Below are positions 11,130-23,030 of a stretch of DNA of 64,000 bases, one piece after another (the stretch's first letter is position 1; each line of letters starts with the position of its first letter). The position numbers and the translations under genes were made by a program. Location of the stretch: contig NC_065873.1 of NCBI RefSeq assembly GCF_933775445.1, positions 23,064,001 through 23,128,000 on the forward strand, read 5' to 3'. This DNA comes from Argentina anserina. Lineage: Eukaryota > Streptophyta > Magnoliopsida > Rosales > Rosaceae. The notes below the pieces were generated by a model. The model was not told the origin of the DNA and searched no databases. It worked only from the letters and a program-made list of their open reading frames with translations.

Positions 11130-14100
11130 ACAGAAAAGCAATAAAACTCAGACCAAACTAGGACCTCCACCAACTGCATCAGCCGGCGGGCAAGGAAGGC
11201 CGTCATTTTGGAGAACAGAGATCAAGGAGAGTGGTGGCACTGAAGCCCATCGCAGAGGACCCACATTCCTAGAAGCAAGCGCGGCAGCTGCATGAGCAGC
11301 TCCATTGGCTTCTCTCGGAGCCCAGTCCAATTGCACTTCTCAAACTTCGACTCTTCTCTTTGATTCTGAAGATGAGAGGGAAGGTTTTCCAATTTTTTGA
11401 GATACCAGTCAACTCTTCAATCAAACTCTTTGAATCTGATTCCACTTCAGTTCTATGTAAATGCAGTGACCGAGCCAGATCGAGACCCAGATCGATAGTT
11501 GCCCATTCCGCCGACTCAGAAAACGGCTGGCGAAGCTACTCCACAGATCAAAATTCCCTAGTGGTTACGAATTATAACACCCAAAGCAGCGATGGATGGT
11601 GACCTCCACGAGGCATCACAGTTGATCTTGTGATTGTCGAGACATGGTGGACTAAATTTCTTTGCCAGCAATGAAACAGGTTGGGGGATAGAGGGGAGCG
11701 TGCCAAAACTTGTCTGAGCATCCAAAAACTCAGAGGGTGCCTGATTCACCAAGGAAAGCGTAAAGGACAGGGAGAGCTGTTTTCCCGTGTACACAAAATC
11801 GCATCTACACTTCCAAATCCACCACATTGTAAAGCTGCAGTAGGTTGGCTTTATTGCATGTGATTGGGAGTCTTTTGTAAATGTCTATGATCCACTCATC
11901 TAGAGTAGTAATGGTCTGTTTTTGTATGAGAATATTAAAACTGGAGCCAAACCAAACAGAAAGCACCCATGGACACAAGAGTAGGATGTGTTCAAAAGTC
12001 TATTATTCTTTTCCGCATATGGGGCATAGAGGGGTAGTAGTTAATTTCCTTTTCCACAAGTTGACCATTATTGGCCCAACATTGTTTAAAACCCGCCACA
12101 GGAAAAGCTTGATATTTGGAAGGGTTTTGATACTCCACACCAGATTCCATACTCTACTGTCAATACTCAATACTATGGGAGGTAGAAGTAGCAGTGGGGG
12201 GATGAACAACATTCTTGTTATGTAGCCAGTAGTAACTCGATCTGGGCTGAGTAATTCCCATCTTTATTCCATGGCCATAAGAGACAATCCAGAAGAATCT
12301 AATAAGCTTCATATCCTCCTCTCTTAAATAATGAGAAATATCCCCTAGTTGCCATAAACCCAACTCATTATCAAATAAAGTAGAAACTTTGTCTCTAGGC
12401 ATAGGACCAGGGAGAATAGACTGAAATAGCCCAATTTGGTGATTAGGGAGCCACCTATCATACCAAATTTGAATCTCATTACCATCTTACACCTGCCACC
12501 TGCTACCAACAAGAATAGTCCCTAGCTGCAAGCAAACTAGACCAACTCCAAGAGGCACGATGGCCTCTTTTAGCTGGAAGAAAGAACATTTAGGGAAATA
12601 TCGAGCTTTCATAGTCATAGCCCATATAGAGTCGGGGAATTGGAGAAGTCTCCAACACTGCTTAGCCAATAGAGCAAGATTGAATTCATGAAGATCATGA
12701 AATCTCAAACCTCCATTGCTCTTGCTTTTCCCTAGATCAGCCCATTTTTTCCAATGAATCTTCTCATCACCCCACCAGAACTTGCTCATACCCGAATTGA
12801 TAGAATCACAAACTGCTTTGGGGAATAGGAAACAAGACATAGGGTAAGCTGGGATAGCCACTGCCTCAGACTTTAAAAGAACCTCTTTCCCTCCCAGAGA
12901 CAGTGTGTTTTGTTTCCAGCCCTCCAGTTTTCTTTTGACCCTGTCAACAATGTACCCCAAAGCCTCCTTTTTGGATCTACCCCATAAAGTAGGCATGCCA
13001 AGGTAAAAGCCAGGGTCATTGACTCCCCTGAAGCCCAACAATTCACTAAACAAACCTGCCATCTGGTTTGGGGTGTTCGGTGATCAGTAGATACTGGACT
13101 TCTCCACATTAATAAGTTGCCTTGATGCCTTGCAGTACTCTAAAAATAATTGCTTCAACGCCCAGAGGTTAGATAGAGTAGCTTTCATAAGGTAAAAGAG
13201 CATCATCGGCAAAGAAGAGATGAGATAGAGTGGGACTCCTCAGACCAATCTTGATTCCCAAAACCTGCTTTTCTTCCACTGCTTTGGTTAAACGTAGAGA
13301 GAAAACCTCACTGACAATCATAATTAAATATGGGGAGAGGGGGTCCCCTTGTCTGAGCTATCTGTTAGGGTAGAAGAACTTGCTGGCCTTACCATTGATG
13401 ACAATGGAAAAAGAGACAGAAGTAACACATGCCATAATGACGTTCACCCAATTTCTAGCAAATCCAAAAGCTAAAAGTGCAGCCTCAAGAAAATCCCACT
13501 CTACCCTATCATAGGCTTGTTCATGTCAACCTTTAAACCAAGCTCATTATTGTCTCCACCCTTTTCATCTTTAGATAATGGAATGCTTCATGTGCTAGTA
13601 AGATATTATCTTAGATTTGTCTTTCAGGTACAAAGGCATTCTGATTCACGGGGATTAAGGAAGGGAGGCAGACCTAAAGGCGATTAGCAAGAACTTTCGC
13701 CAGAATTTTGTATGAATTATTGCATAAATTGATGGGTCGAAATTGACCAATTTTTTCCGGGTCTGGGACTTTCAGAATAAGGACGACATGTGTCCTATTC
13801 ATTTGTTTCAAACTGACACTTCCAGCCATGAAATCCCTGGTTGTAGTAGTGATTTAGGATGCATGGAATCAGTTGAGGTTACGTGGAAGCGAAGCATTTG
13901 GAAACGCGAAAGCGATTTTTTAAAAAAATTAAAGAAGCGGGTGCGTTTTTGAAACGTCTGAATAATAAATATATATTATATACTATTTTTATCTTTTATT
14001 TTTTAATTATTTTATCCAATTTTAAAATAATTTTATTATTATTAATAATTTCTTTTCTAAAGCATGATTATCCTTGGTTATAGCAATATTAAAGTTTTCT

Positions 14101-15954
14101 TTCAAAATTCAAACAGAAGAATGTCTAATACAGTGTGAAGTTATTGGCCACGTGCAAGTCAAAGAGATATCACTAGATAAAATTGAATAAAAAAAGTTCG
14201 TCTTATCTCTGTTTCGTCAAGATTTTCTTCATATCTCTCCCCAGTTCTTTCTCTTTTCTCTAACACATTAGATCAATTTATGTTATTCATCTTTAACCGC
14301 TTGAAGAAATTGAAAGAAGATAAGACGACAAGAAGAGACTCCAGATATTGATTAATGAAATAGAGGAAGGGAAGGAATCACGCTTCCACCGCGCTTCCAG
14401 TTTGGAAGCCAACGCTTTTGCTGCGCTCCCAAACCCTCATTTTCTGGAATCGTGCTTCCGTCGCGCTTCCGCTCCTGCTCCCGTTTCCGCTTTCGAAGCG
14501 GGAATCGGTCGTCAAAGCAAGCTTCCGTGCTATGTAGGTAGTGATGATTTCTTGAACAATAGACCAATATCTAGAATAATCCAGGGAAGCCATCTGGCCC
14601 CAGTGCTTTAAGAGCACCCAATTGGTGAGCAGCACCTTTAACTTCCTCAAGTGAGACCGGAGCTAGTAGATCATGGTTGACAGACTCAATGACAATACTT
14701 GAGACCCCATGTAAAGCAGATCCCCAAAATCTAGGACCATCGGAGGAAAATAACTTGGAAAATTGGGACTCAAACTCTCTTCTAATATTGGCTTCACCAG
14801 TAATCCAACCATCAACATCATTCTGAATTCGTAAAATACGATTACGACCACGTCTTTGAATCGTTGAAAGATGGAAAAATTTTGTGTATAGTCCCATTCC
14901 GTCAACCACTTGACTCTAGAGCGTTGTTTCCAGTGTAGCTCTTCCATTTTCCAAAGGGTGGATATTTTTTCTGATAGATCTCTCTGATTGGTCAAATGGG
15001 TCGGCACACTGAGCCTCTTCCAACTCCAACAAAGACTCTTTTGTCTCCACTTTGATACTGTTTGGGAATCTACTTTTACTCCACCTTTTCAGCTTTGCCC
15101 TGCAACGATCCAAGGAGCTATTCCAATTTGCAACAGCGGACTTATTACTGCTAGGAACCCAACGCTCCTCAACAACATTCCGGAGCTCCGGTTCCAAGGC
15201 CCAAGAAGCTTCAAATTTGAAACTAGGTCTGGATTTGGCTATGGCAAAGAGAGTAGAAAATAAAATAGGAGTATGGTCGGATCCTAATCTTTTGAGATGG
15301 GTTAAAGTAGAGTTCGGCCACTGGAAATACCACTTCTCATTGATTAAGGCACGATCTAATCTCTCTTGAAGAATAATCACATCATTTTCAGTTCTAGCTC
15401 ATGTGTAGTTTTGACCCTTGAAACCAATATTTAATAAGGCCAAACTGATTAATGAAATCACTTAGATGTCTCATCCGATTAGAATTCCAATAAACTCCTC
15501 CTTCCTTCTCATTGGGGCTGACCATTTCATTTAGATCACCAATTAATAGCCAAGGAACTGAATCATCAATAGCACTCAGATATTCTTTCAAAAAAGACTC
15601 TTTATCAGACACCCATGAAACCCTAACCTTATCAGTGGAGGTAGGTAGGGTGACATAAGTATCAATACAGTACTTGTTAAAGTCAATGAAATTCACTTTA
15701 AACTCCTTCTTCCACCAAAGACTAAGACCACCAGCCGTACCTTCTGGGTCAACATTGAAAGTTTCATCTAAGCAAAATTGATCTCTAATACTATTAACAA
15801 AATCACTATCATTATGGGTCTCTGACAAGAAAATAAAATCAGGGCAGTGGGAGTGGGTTAGCTCCCTAAGTGCATTAATTGTCGAAGACTTCCCTAAGCC
15901 TTGACAGTTCCATGAAATTCCAATTATTGGGCACTTACGGTTGAATTCGGCCAA
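11130..15954 (-). pseudogene. LINE ORF2 (endonuclease, reverse transcriptase, RNase H), broken
   Basis: The endonuclease starts at 15954: ISWNCQGLG, the Glu in LSETHND, LIGDLNEM and SDHTPIL are all visible, with a frameshift near 15390. Reverse transcriptase follows: GPDGFPGLF at about 14580, GQFRPINL at about 13740 and the catalytic FADD at about 13200-13213. The thumb and connection region is open at 13062-12487. The zinc-binding region (CPICGKE) is near 12010 and RNase H pieces (NCDASW; WAPREANGAAHAAAA) lie at 11600 and 11320. Many stops between 13700 and 13080. Confidence 0.85.
13854..14537. mobile_element. Non-autonomous hAT-like element inside the LINE
   Basis: A 684-bp insertion that interrupts the reverse-transcriptase frame. 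It is bounded by the perfect 8-bp direct repeat GTAGTGAT (13846-13853 and 14538-14545), the size made by hAT transposases. The ends are imperfect inverted repeats (TTAGGATGCATGGAATC against CTACATAGCACGGAAGC). Joining the flanks restores LINE reading frame context. No transposase. Confidence 0.8.
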
Positions 15955-15959
15955 CCACC

Positions 15960-17705
15960 ACGACCCCGAAGGTGGGTTAAATCCTCCGTACCTTCAGCTG
16001 AGCCAGTGGTTGTCTTACGATTTCCTTTTCTTCCTCTTTGACCCCTTCCTTAATCTTCATTGTTCCCATATCACCAATAGTACCCTCACCAGATTCATCG
16101 AACTCTGCCAAGGAAACAGATTCAGTCACCCTAGAACGAGTACCTCGGCCACGTCCACGCCGCCCCCCCCCCCCCCCCCCCCCCCCCCCCTCTACCAAGA
16201 CCAGTAGATAATCTCAGACTTGGAGATTTAGAAATCTTGGGTTTCTTGCATGGTTGCTCAACCTTCTCCCTCCAAAGACGTTTTTTATCCTTGGGTAATT
16301 CGGGAGGCATGATAGCCGGAGTTGCCTCACATGCGGCAATATTACCAGTAGAGCAATCAGATGAAAGTTCCACGAGTTTAACAGAGCATGGTCTAGAGTT
16401 CATAAAGGGCTCAACAAAGGAGTCTTTTCTTACTGGGCAGTGAAAATGTGGGTTGGCAGTAAAGTAGTCCTCACTACTTTTGAAAGCCCAAGGGGGAATC
16501 ACACTTGGGTCAGCCCAATTATCCTCTCTCAACGAAATTCCACCCATAGCCCGCGTTAGGCTACCATTACGGTACAACGTACCATGTGGGTATGGGTCCC
16601 AATCATCAGACAATTGAGAAATATATTTAGGGCTTGGAATTCGTACAGCTGATGGGGACTTACCTCCCTTTTCCCCTGCTAGGATTAGAGCTCCATCCTT
16701 ATCAAATTCAGTCCCCTATGAGACCGTTGTGACAAGTCACACTCCGGCACATCTTCCTCCGCCCTCAATGCATCGTCTCTATCAGCCCAGCGCGGATCTC
16801 TAGAATTTAAAATGTAGGGATCTCTCGTCATCTATCCACCTCTGCTTCGTCGGAATATGCCGGTGGTTGGTGCATATGGATACTGTAGAGTCCTTGAGTG
16901 AAGATAGGCTTCTCTGGAGTTGTGGCAACAAGTCTGTGATCATAGACAATCCCCAGCTCACTTAGACGAGGATTAATTCGATACATGCATCCAAGACCCA
17001 TATGGCCCAATCTTCCACACTTATAGCAGAAAACTTTCAAATTCTCATAATTAAGTTTGATTTTTGAAAGATATCAAGACCCTTGATGATACTCTAACAA
17101 AAGGATTGAGAACTAATTGCATGGCACGTCCATCTCTAGGGAGATTGACGAAAGTGGCTAGCGGTCGTTTGGTATCGAAAAATCAATGCATAGTCGGAGG
17201 AAAGCCCATATTCCCAACTACCTCTAGATCTTCAACCTCAATCACAGACCCCAACATGTTGCCCAGCTTTCTTCCATTCTGTTTGTTGATCTGATCGTGA
17301 GGACGCCACGGGCTTGAACCCAGTATACTGCTCTGTGAACATCAAGCTCATCAATAGACATCCAATTTGGCTAGTGATGAACCGTGAAACAAAAACGTTG
17401 CACATTCCAGGGACCATCATCTAATAACTGTTTTGCTAGTTTTTCTGATCTAAACGTGACAACACAGGCATTCTTCTTCACTCTAACAATTCTGATCTGA
17501 CCCATATTTCTCCACAGACCCAGTAAAGCACCTTTGACACCACCTGGACTCGGTTCCTCGTCAGCCACCAGGACCCCCAAGAGGTCAATACCTTGATGAC
17601 TATCCACATATTATGCAGTTTTTTTTCAAATACCACTGACATAGCCTCGACCATGTCGTCTTCAACCTCCCAATCACCTTCATTATGATGAGAAGACAAA
17701 GCCAT
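15960..17705 (-). pseudogene. LINE ORF1 (DUF4283 / zinc-knuckle protein), broken
   Basis: Starts at the ATG ending at 17703 (MALSSHHNEGDWEVEDD). A frameshift at an A-run near 17620 moves into the frame carrying the DUF4283-like segment (LLGLWRNMGQIRIVRVKKNA) at about 17560-17470. A CCHC zinc knuckle, CYKCGRLGHMGLGC, lies at about 17030-16985. The C-terminal part holds a Lys-rich stretch and a Gly run encoded by a 28-nt C tract. In LINEs this protein binds the element RNA. Confidence 0.8.
16163..16190. repeat. Poly-C run of 28 nt
   Basis: An uninterrupted homopolymer within LINE ORF1, read as polyglycine on the minus strand. Its length may not be reliable in any assembly. Confidence 0.9.
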
Positions 17706-18140
17706 AATGGGAGGACCAGATTGAGACCTGAGCTCTACCACCAGATGGGTAAATAGCACTCAATCTGAGTAGGAAAAGTTGTTAAAACACATGATAAAGA
17801 GAGCCAAAAGACTACCCACCACCAGGCAACAAGGCCAATCCAATAAATGCTCCACCCTCATTACCAGCAGACAAGGAAGTAAACCATTTGGAGGCTCATA
17901 CCTGTAACCAGGGAACCAAACACAAATTTACTTTGCTCAAAAGGCTTGTCCACACGATAAAAGTGAAAAGCTAATAAGGATAAGAAATAGGAGGAGTCAA
18001 TCAAACCAATCCTTCAGTAGAATAGAAGGAGAATCAAGATCTAGATGCCAGAATCTAAGAGGCCGAGGTTGATAGGTGGAGTTAGCTTGGAAAACAAGGG
18101 AGGGTTTTTAGAGAGAAGGGGGACTCTCATCTCTGGTGTT

Positions 18141-18841
18141 CTTTTATTTTTTGGATACACCACATGACAGTGTCACGTGGTGTCCATGTGATGTTTTGAG
18201 TACACAAAATAATTACTCGGTTATACAAATGACATTGGTAAACTGTTAAAATGACAGATACTTGAAAGTTTGGGCCATTTTGAGGCCTGATTCTCGGATG
18301 TCAACGGGTTTAAGGTAGCGGGATTTTGACTACTCTCACATTATAATCATGCCGGATCGGGATGATTTTTAGATTTTGTGAGCCACATGCGGTTAATAAT
18401 GTCCTAAACTGGTGAGCGACATCCTCCTAATCCAAATACCTTTGTCCCTAAAAATAGAAGAATTAAAGCTCTGATTTATGTGTTTCCATTTAATATAGCC
18501 TTCAAGGTACGTAATACTATAGTGCGGTATTCTTTCTTTTGGTTAGTACTATGTAGACACAACATGCAGATACTAATATATCATTTTACACAAGGACAGA
18601 GTTAGGATTTCATAATGAATTGGGTTAGAAAATTTTTTTACGATTACTTATGCACTATATATAGAAATTTTAAGGTGTGCTAATATTTAAAATTTAATTT
18701 TTTACACTAAAATTTAATTAAAAAATAAGTTTTTTTTATTAATTTGAGGTGGGCTACAGCCCACTGTAGCCCCTATGTAGCTACGTCTACGTCCTTTTTA
18801 CATTAACCAGAAGCGCAAGAACATAATTGCAGATTATGAAT
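18141..18841. other. Spacer before the TIR fragment
   Basis: No gene seen. Just before 18842, GCAGATTATGAATATGTC matches the 3' splice site and start context of the intact TNL at 36535, so the last part is a relic of the TNL leader intron. Confidence 0.4.
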
Positions 18842-19625
18842 ATGTCTTCCTCTTCTGCTGCTACTGCTGCTCATGTTCTCCGTTCAGACAAGCATGATGT
18901 CTTTCTAGTTTTCGCGGTTCAGACACGCGCCATACGTTACTGAAGATCTTTATCAGGGTTTAATTTGGAAGAATATTGATACGTACATTGATAATAGACT
19001 CGAAAGAGGAGATGAAATTGGATATGCCCTAGTCCCCTAGAGGAAGTAATCGAGCTATCAAATATTTCAATCATTGTTTTCTCAATAAATTACGCCTATT
19101 CCGGCTGGTGCTTGAATGAACTTGTGCACATACTGAAATGCAAGCGAAGATATAAACGGATTGTTATACCTGTGTTTTACGACATTGATCCATCAGTTGT
19201 ACGTGAACAAGAGCAAAATTATGCAGAAGCATTTGTAAAACATGAACAAAGCTTAAAGAACAACATGGACAAACTGCTTATTTGGAAGGATGCTCTGTCA
19301 GCTGCTGCCACTCTATATGGGTATCGTATACAAAACTACAGGTAATATATCAATCGACTTTTTAATTTCATTTTCATTAGCTTCTGCTTATAGTAAAATC
19401 GATTAGAAGAAGATTTCTTTTTTATTATTATTTTAGAAGACGACTAAAAGAAGATTAGTTATCAATTATCCCATACTAACTACGTACATACGTATTTATG
19501 TTCTTTATTTATGCTAGTCCCGAATCTGCATTTGTTTACACGATTGTCAAAGAAGTTTGGGAGAAATTGAATTGTATCTCGTCATCTAAGTAAGAGACCT
19601 CTTTCGGATTGAAAGCGGATTGAGG
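18842..19625 (+). pseudogene. TNL pseudogene fragment: TIR exon and start of NBS exon
   Basis: The TIR exon is 18842-19341, with a donor at 19342, and the beginning of the NBS exon is about 19518-19625. The TIR is recognisable from MSSSSAATAAHVL and DVFL through SGWCLNELVHILKCK, VIPVFYDIDPS and LIWKDALSAAATLYGYR, but at least two frameshifts or stops occur before 19112. The NBS exon reads SAFVYTIVKEVWEKLNCISS, then a stop, then ends abruptly at GGATTGAGGAGTGTG, where receptor-kinase sequence begins. No P-loop is present. Confidence 0.85.
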
Positions 19626-19700
19626 AGTGTGGAACTGTGGATACATGACATTGAAGCGGTTTGTAAATGTTGGGATTCTGTTTGCTCATGTTATGGCGAC
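19626..19700 (+). pseudogene. Receptor-kinase tail fragment (part 1)
   Basis: Sequence reading RFVNVGILFAHVMATS matches the kinase C-lobe of the gene at 3264-5159 (RFVNVGILCAHVMVAF, near 4915). It directly follows the truncated NBS exon. The match is broken by about 1 kb of inserted DNA and resumes at 20728. Confidence 0.75.
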
Positions 19701-20727
19701 TTCTTTGATTAATGTTCTGCAAAATGATGGTTGCCTGGTCCGCTGTGCGACTGTGGGTAGTGGAGGGAGCGGAGTAGTTGTTGCTCTATTTCCTTTCTTT
19801 TTTGCTTCAGTTTCTCAGTCTGTGACTCTTCTTCTCTGTTTGAGGCTTTGAGCTAAACTGTCAAACTGCTTGCTTCTTTCCTTTGTATTTGGGCTTTGGC
19901 CTTCTTAATTGAGGCTCCAACAACAGTTTTGACATTTTTGATCCTCTCAAACAACAATGTCATTCATGTGTGACATTTGACTAGGGGTGGGCACGGGACG
20001 GGATGAGACGGAACGGGGCTCATTCCACGTCCCGTCCCACTCTTTTGAATCGGGACGGGATCGGGACGGAACGGGACAAATCCCACCTTCCTATGAAGTT
20101 AAATAAAAACCTATATTTTTACTTTTTCATTAACAAAGTAACATTTAATAATGAAATTTTAACAAAAAAATGCATATTATGTTCAAAATATTATAATTTA
20201 CCATTATTATTTGAGTTGATAGAATTTTAGAGTTATTAAGAACATAAATTAGTTTCATTTTCATACAAATATATAAGAATTTTTAAGTTTTCATTAAAGG
20301 TGGGACGGGACGGGACGAAGCGGGATAGAAATTATTCGTTCCACGTCTCATTCCACCATTATGAAACGGGACGGGATGAACGTTTTTAGACCTTCGTTCC
20401 GTCCCATCCTTATGAATTTCGGGACGGGATCAGGACGGGATCAGAATTTCCGTTTTTTATGCCCACCCCTACATTTGACAATGTGTAGATGATGTCAAAC
20501 TTGACATGATGAACAAAAATGTCATTCATTTTTTTTATTTCTTCTCTACTCTTTCCTCTCCTTTCTTCTTTCTCATTTTACTTTGCTTCTTCTTTATTGA
20601 TTATTAAAATTGACATGCTTGTTAGAGCTCATTTTTTACAATAACCACTTCAATTGTCAAATTCAAATTTGACACACGCATTTTAACTAGATCATTGGAG
20701 TTGCTCTATCTCATAAGCTCTGACTCC
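19701..20727. mobile_element. Inserted repeat DNA hosting a hAT element
   Basis: Splits the kinase-tail fragment. Its ends carry GGCTCCAACAACAG and, inverted, GAGCAACTCCAATGATC, the style of a plant MITE, but borders and target duplication are not resolved. The clear hAT element 19982-20471 sits inside. Confidence 0.45.
19982..20471. mobile_element. Non-autonomous hAT element with perfect 8-bp target duplication
   Basis: 490 bp. Both ends are TAGGGGTGGGCA in inverted orientation, and the element is flanked by CATTTGAC (19974-19981 and 20472-20479). The interior repeats words such as CGGGACGGGA near both ends and is AT-rich in the middle. No transposase. Confidence 0.95.
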
Positions 20728-20822
20728 TCTAAGGTCTTGAGGATGGTGCCATGGTAGAGGGTGATACTGAAATTCCAAAATTACCAGATATGCCAATGTC
20801 AATATGGAAGGAGCCATTAGCA
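20728..20822 (+). pseudogene. Receptor-kinase tail fragment (part 2)
   Basis: Continues the kinase fragment: the sequence coding approximately EGDTEIPKLPDMPMS parallels EGDIDIPKLPDRPMP near 5000-5040 of the intact kinase. Confidence 0.75.
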
Positions 20823-21399
20823 TAGAACCACTTTATATACTGAGAATGGATAATCTAATGTTTGTTGAAACCGAAAAAATCATAATTAAAATGTCGGGAC
20901 TCACAAAGTACAATATACTAGATGACCAATTATTTATTTTATTTTATTTAGAAAATAATTGCTTTTACGCGATTTAGATAGTTGGTTGTAACTAAGTACT
21001 TCAAATCCTAACCATGAACAAAATTTCAAAGTAGTCATTTGTAGTTTTGTACATGTGTAGAGAAAAAGCGAATAGAATGTCCTTACTTCTTTTGTTTCAC
21101 ATTCAAAGGAAAATGAGAGTGTGAATTGTAAAATAAGGAGTTATTCGTTCTTTACCGCTCATGGCTGCATACTTCGATATACGTCCAAATTTAAAGCATA
21201 TGACCCTTGTTTCTCGTTTGATTTAAAGGAAATCATGATATGGGAAATGAATTCATTTTAATTTTCATGTTGATGTATTGTTTGGTTGTAATTAGTCAAT
21301 TAGATATTTGGAAAGTAAATAAAAATGTGAATTAACTAGAAATTGACTTCTTTTAAAGTCTGGAATATATTAAAACAAATTAACGCTCTTTGTGGCGTT
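20823..21399. other. Intergenic, no gene
   Basis: AT-rich, no convincing open frame or repeat border. Confidence 0.4.
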
Positions 21400-21962
21400 C
21401 CTAAGAGTAGCCGCTCATATTTCTCTCCCCAGGGTTTCTTCTAGGGTTTCAATATCGGCGCCTTTGCACCCTTCGATCTCCCTCTCACTCACTCATCATG
21501 TCTGATGGGGTTGATGTCCATTTTGCCACTGCTTTGGCCATATGTGAAGGTGGTCGGACGTCTTCTTTCTAACAAGAGGTGGAATCCTGAGGCCAAGATG
21601 GTGATGGGGACGTTCTCTACTCTCTAGGAATTGAAGAATCATCTAACTATGAGGGTGGTTGGTGACCAATTTGTACTGAGGTTCACTAGGGAGGCTAACC
21701 AGAAGCAACTTCTCTCCGATGAGCCTTGGTTTTATGGGAGGTCGTTGTACATCATAGCTCTGTATGATGGGTTGGTATGTACAATTGGTGCCTTGTGATT
21801 CTTTTATGGTTTTAGTGGAGATTTTAGGGCTTCCACCAAAGTTATTCATGGTGGAGGCGGTTGAACTAGTTGGCTCAACCAATGGTGGAGGCGGTTGAAC
21901 TAGTTGGCTCAACCATGGGTGTCATCGATGAGATCGACTGTATGGGTATCAAGAGGGGTTCG

Positions 21963-22608
21963 TGTAATATTCCACATCGGCCAACGGAGAGGGGGTGATG
22001 TGCTTTATATGTACATGCCAATGTCCATCTAACACAAAGACACAAAGCCTTTTGGGGGCTCAATGACTTCAGATGGGATGAAAACTCCGAAGTGAAGCTT
22101 GTTTGGGTTAGAGCAATCTCAGGATGAGTAACCTACTAGGAACTTGCTCGTGAGCTTCCAGAAAATAACTGTGAATGCCAGAGATGAGAGTGCCTAAAGC
22201 AGACAATATCGTGTTACGGTGGAGCTGGTCCCGAGATGTGACAATTTGGTATCAGAGCCTCTATGTTGTGTGGTGCGAGTGTGCCGACGAGGACGTCAGA
22301 CTCCTAAGGGGGCGGGGGTGAATTGTAATATCCCACATTAACCAACAGAGAGAGGGTGATGTGCCTTATATGTACATGTCCACGTCCATTTAACACACGA
22401 GACATTTTGGGGGCTCAATGACTTCAGAAGAGATGGGAACTCCGAAGTTAAGTTTGTTTGGGGTAGAGCAATCTCAAGATAAGTGACCTACTGAGAAGTT
22501 GCTCGTGAGCTCCTAGAAACAAAACAGTGAGGGCCAAAGAGGAGAGTACCAAAAACGGATAATATCGTGTTACGGCGGAGGTGGTCTCGGAATGTGAGTC
22601 ATGTGACA
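21963..22608 (+). mobile_element. Cassandra TRIM retrotransposon, two LTRs
   Basis: LTR1 is 21963-22243 and LTR2 is 22324-22608, both starting TGTAATAT and ending TGTGACA. The primer-binding site TGGTATCAGAGC, complementary to initiator-Met tRNA, is at 22247-22258, and a purine tract (AAGGGGGCGGGGGTG) precedes LTR2. The target duplication GTTCG is perfect (21958-21962 and 22609-22613). Each LTR contains a 5S-rRNA-like stretch, for example ACTCCGAAGTTAAG and GGATGAGTAACC around 22070-22150, the defining trait of Cassandra. Non-coding. LTR2 has a short extra stretch before its end. Confidence 0.95.
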
Positions 22609-22981
22609 GTTCGCGGGCGAAGTTATGGATCTAGCATCGTGTTCTAGACCGATTAATATAACACTCTAGAAATTCAGTTCTATTTTTGAAAAAAAAAATT
22701 TGAGCTATTTCTATTTCAATTTCTTTATTTTTAAATTCTTTGGAATTTTGGAAAATCATTTAAATTTTTAGTTTGTTGATTTTAACTTTGAAGGAAGTAG
22801 AATTAAATTAGACATCATTATGAGTTCGCGAAACGTGGTTCGGACGTCGGAGCTATTTTTAATATTTTTTAGAAATTGGTATTATCTAAAGATTATATAA
22901 AAATAGAATTTAAAGTCATTAATCTGAGCCGTTGACTTCTTAAGTCGATTAAGTGGTCAAATCTGGGACGTTGTTTTTCTG

Positions 22982-22987
<6 letters not shown>

Positions 22988-23024
<37 letters not shown>
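22988..23024. repeat. (TA)n microsatellite
   Basis: Run of TA dinucleotides next to the foldback element that follows. Confidence 0.95.

Positions 23025-23025
<1 letters not shown>

Positions 23026-23030
<5 letters not shown>

Larger units (their letters stand above)
11100..18140 (-). mobile_element. Degenerate L1-type LINE retrotransposon
   Basis: Read on the minus strand: a 5' leader near 18140-17710, ORF1 (nucleic-acid-binding protein), ORF2 (endonuclease, reverse transcriptase, zinc-binding region, RNase H), then a short 3' tail. Frameshifts and stops occur throughout, so it is inactive. I could not find a clear poly(A) tail or target duplication, so both ends are approximate. A hAT-like element is nested inside the reverse transcriptase at 13854-14537. 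Confidence 0.88.

Noticed and set aside
18842..19625. A functional TIR-only gene
   Set aside because: Frameshifts and stops lie in the first half of the TIR and the NBS exon is cut short.
20003..20230. 75-codon open frame
   Set aside because: It lies within the non-autonomous hAT element and has no protein similarity.
22040..22150. A 5S rRNA gene
   Set aside because: The 5S-like stretch occurs in both LTRs of a Cassandra element with primer site and target duplication, so it is part of the retroelement.
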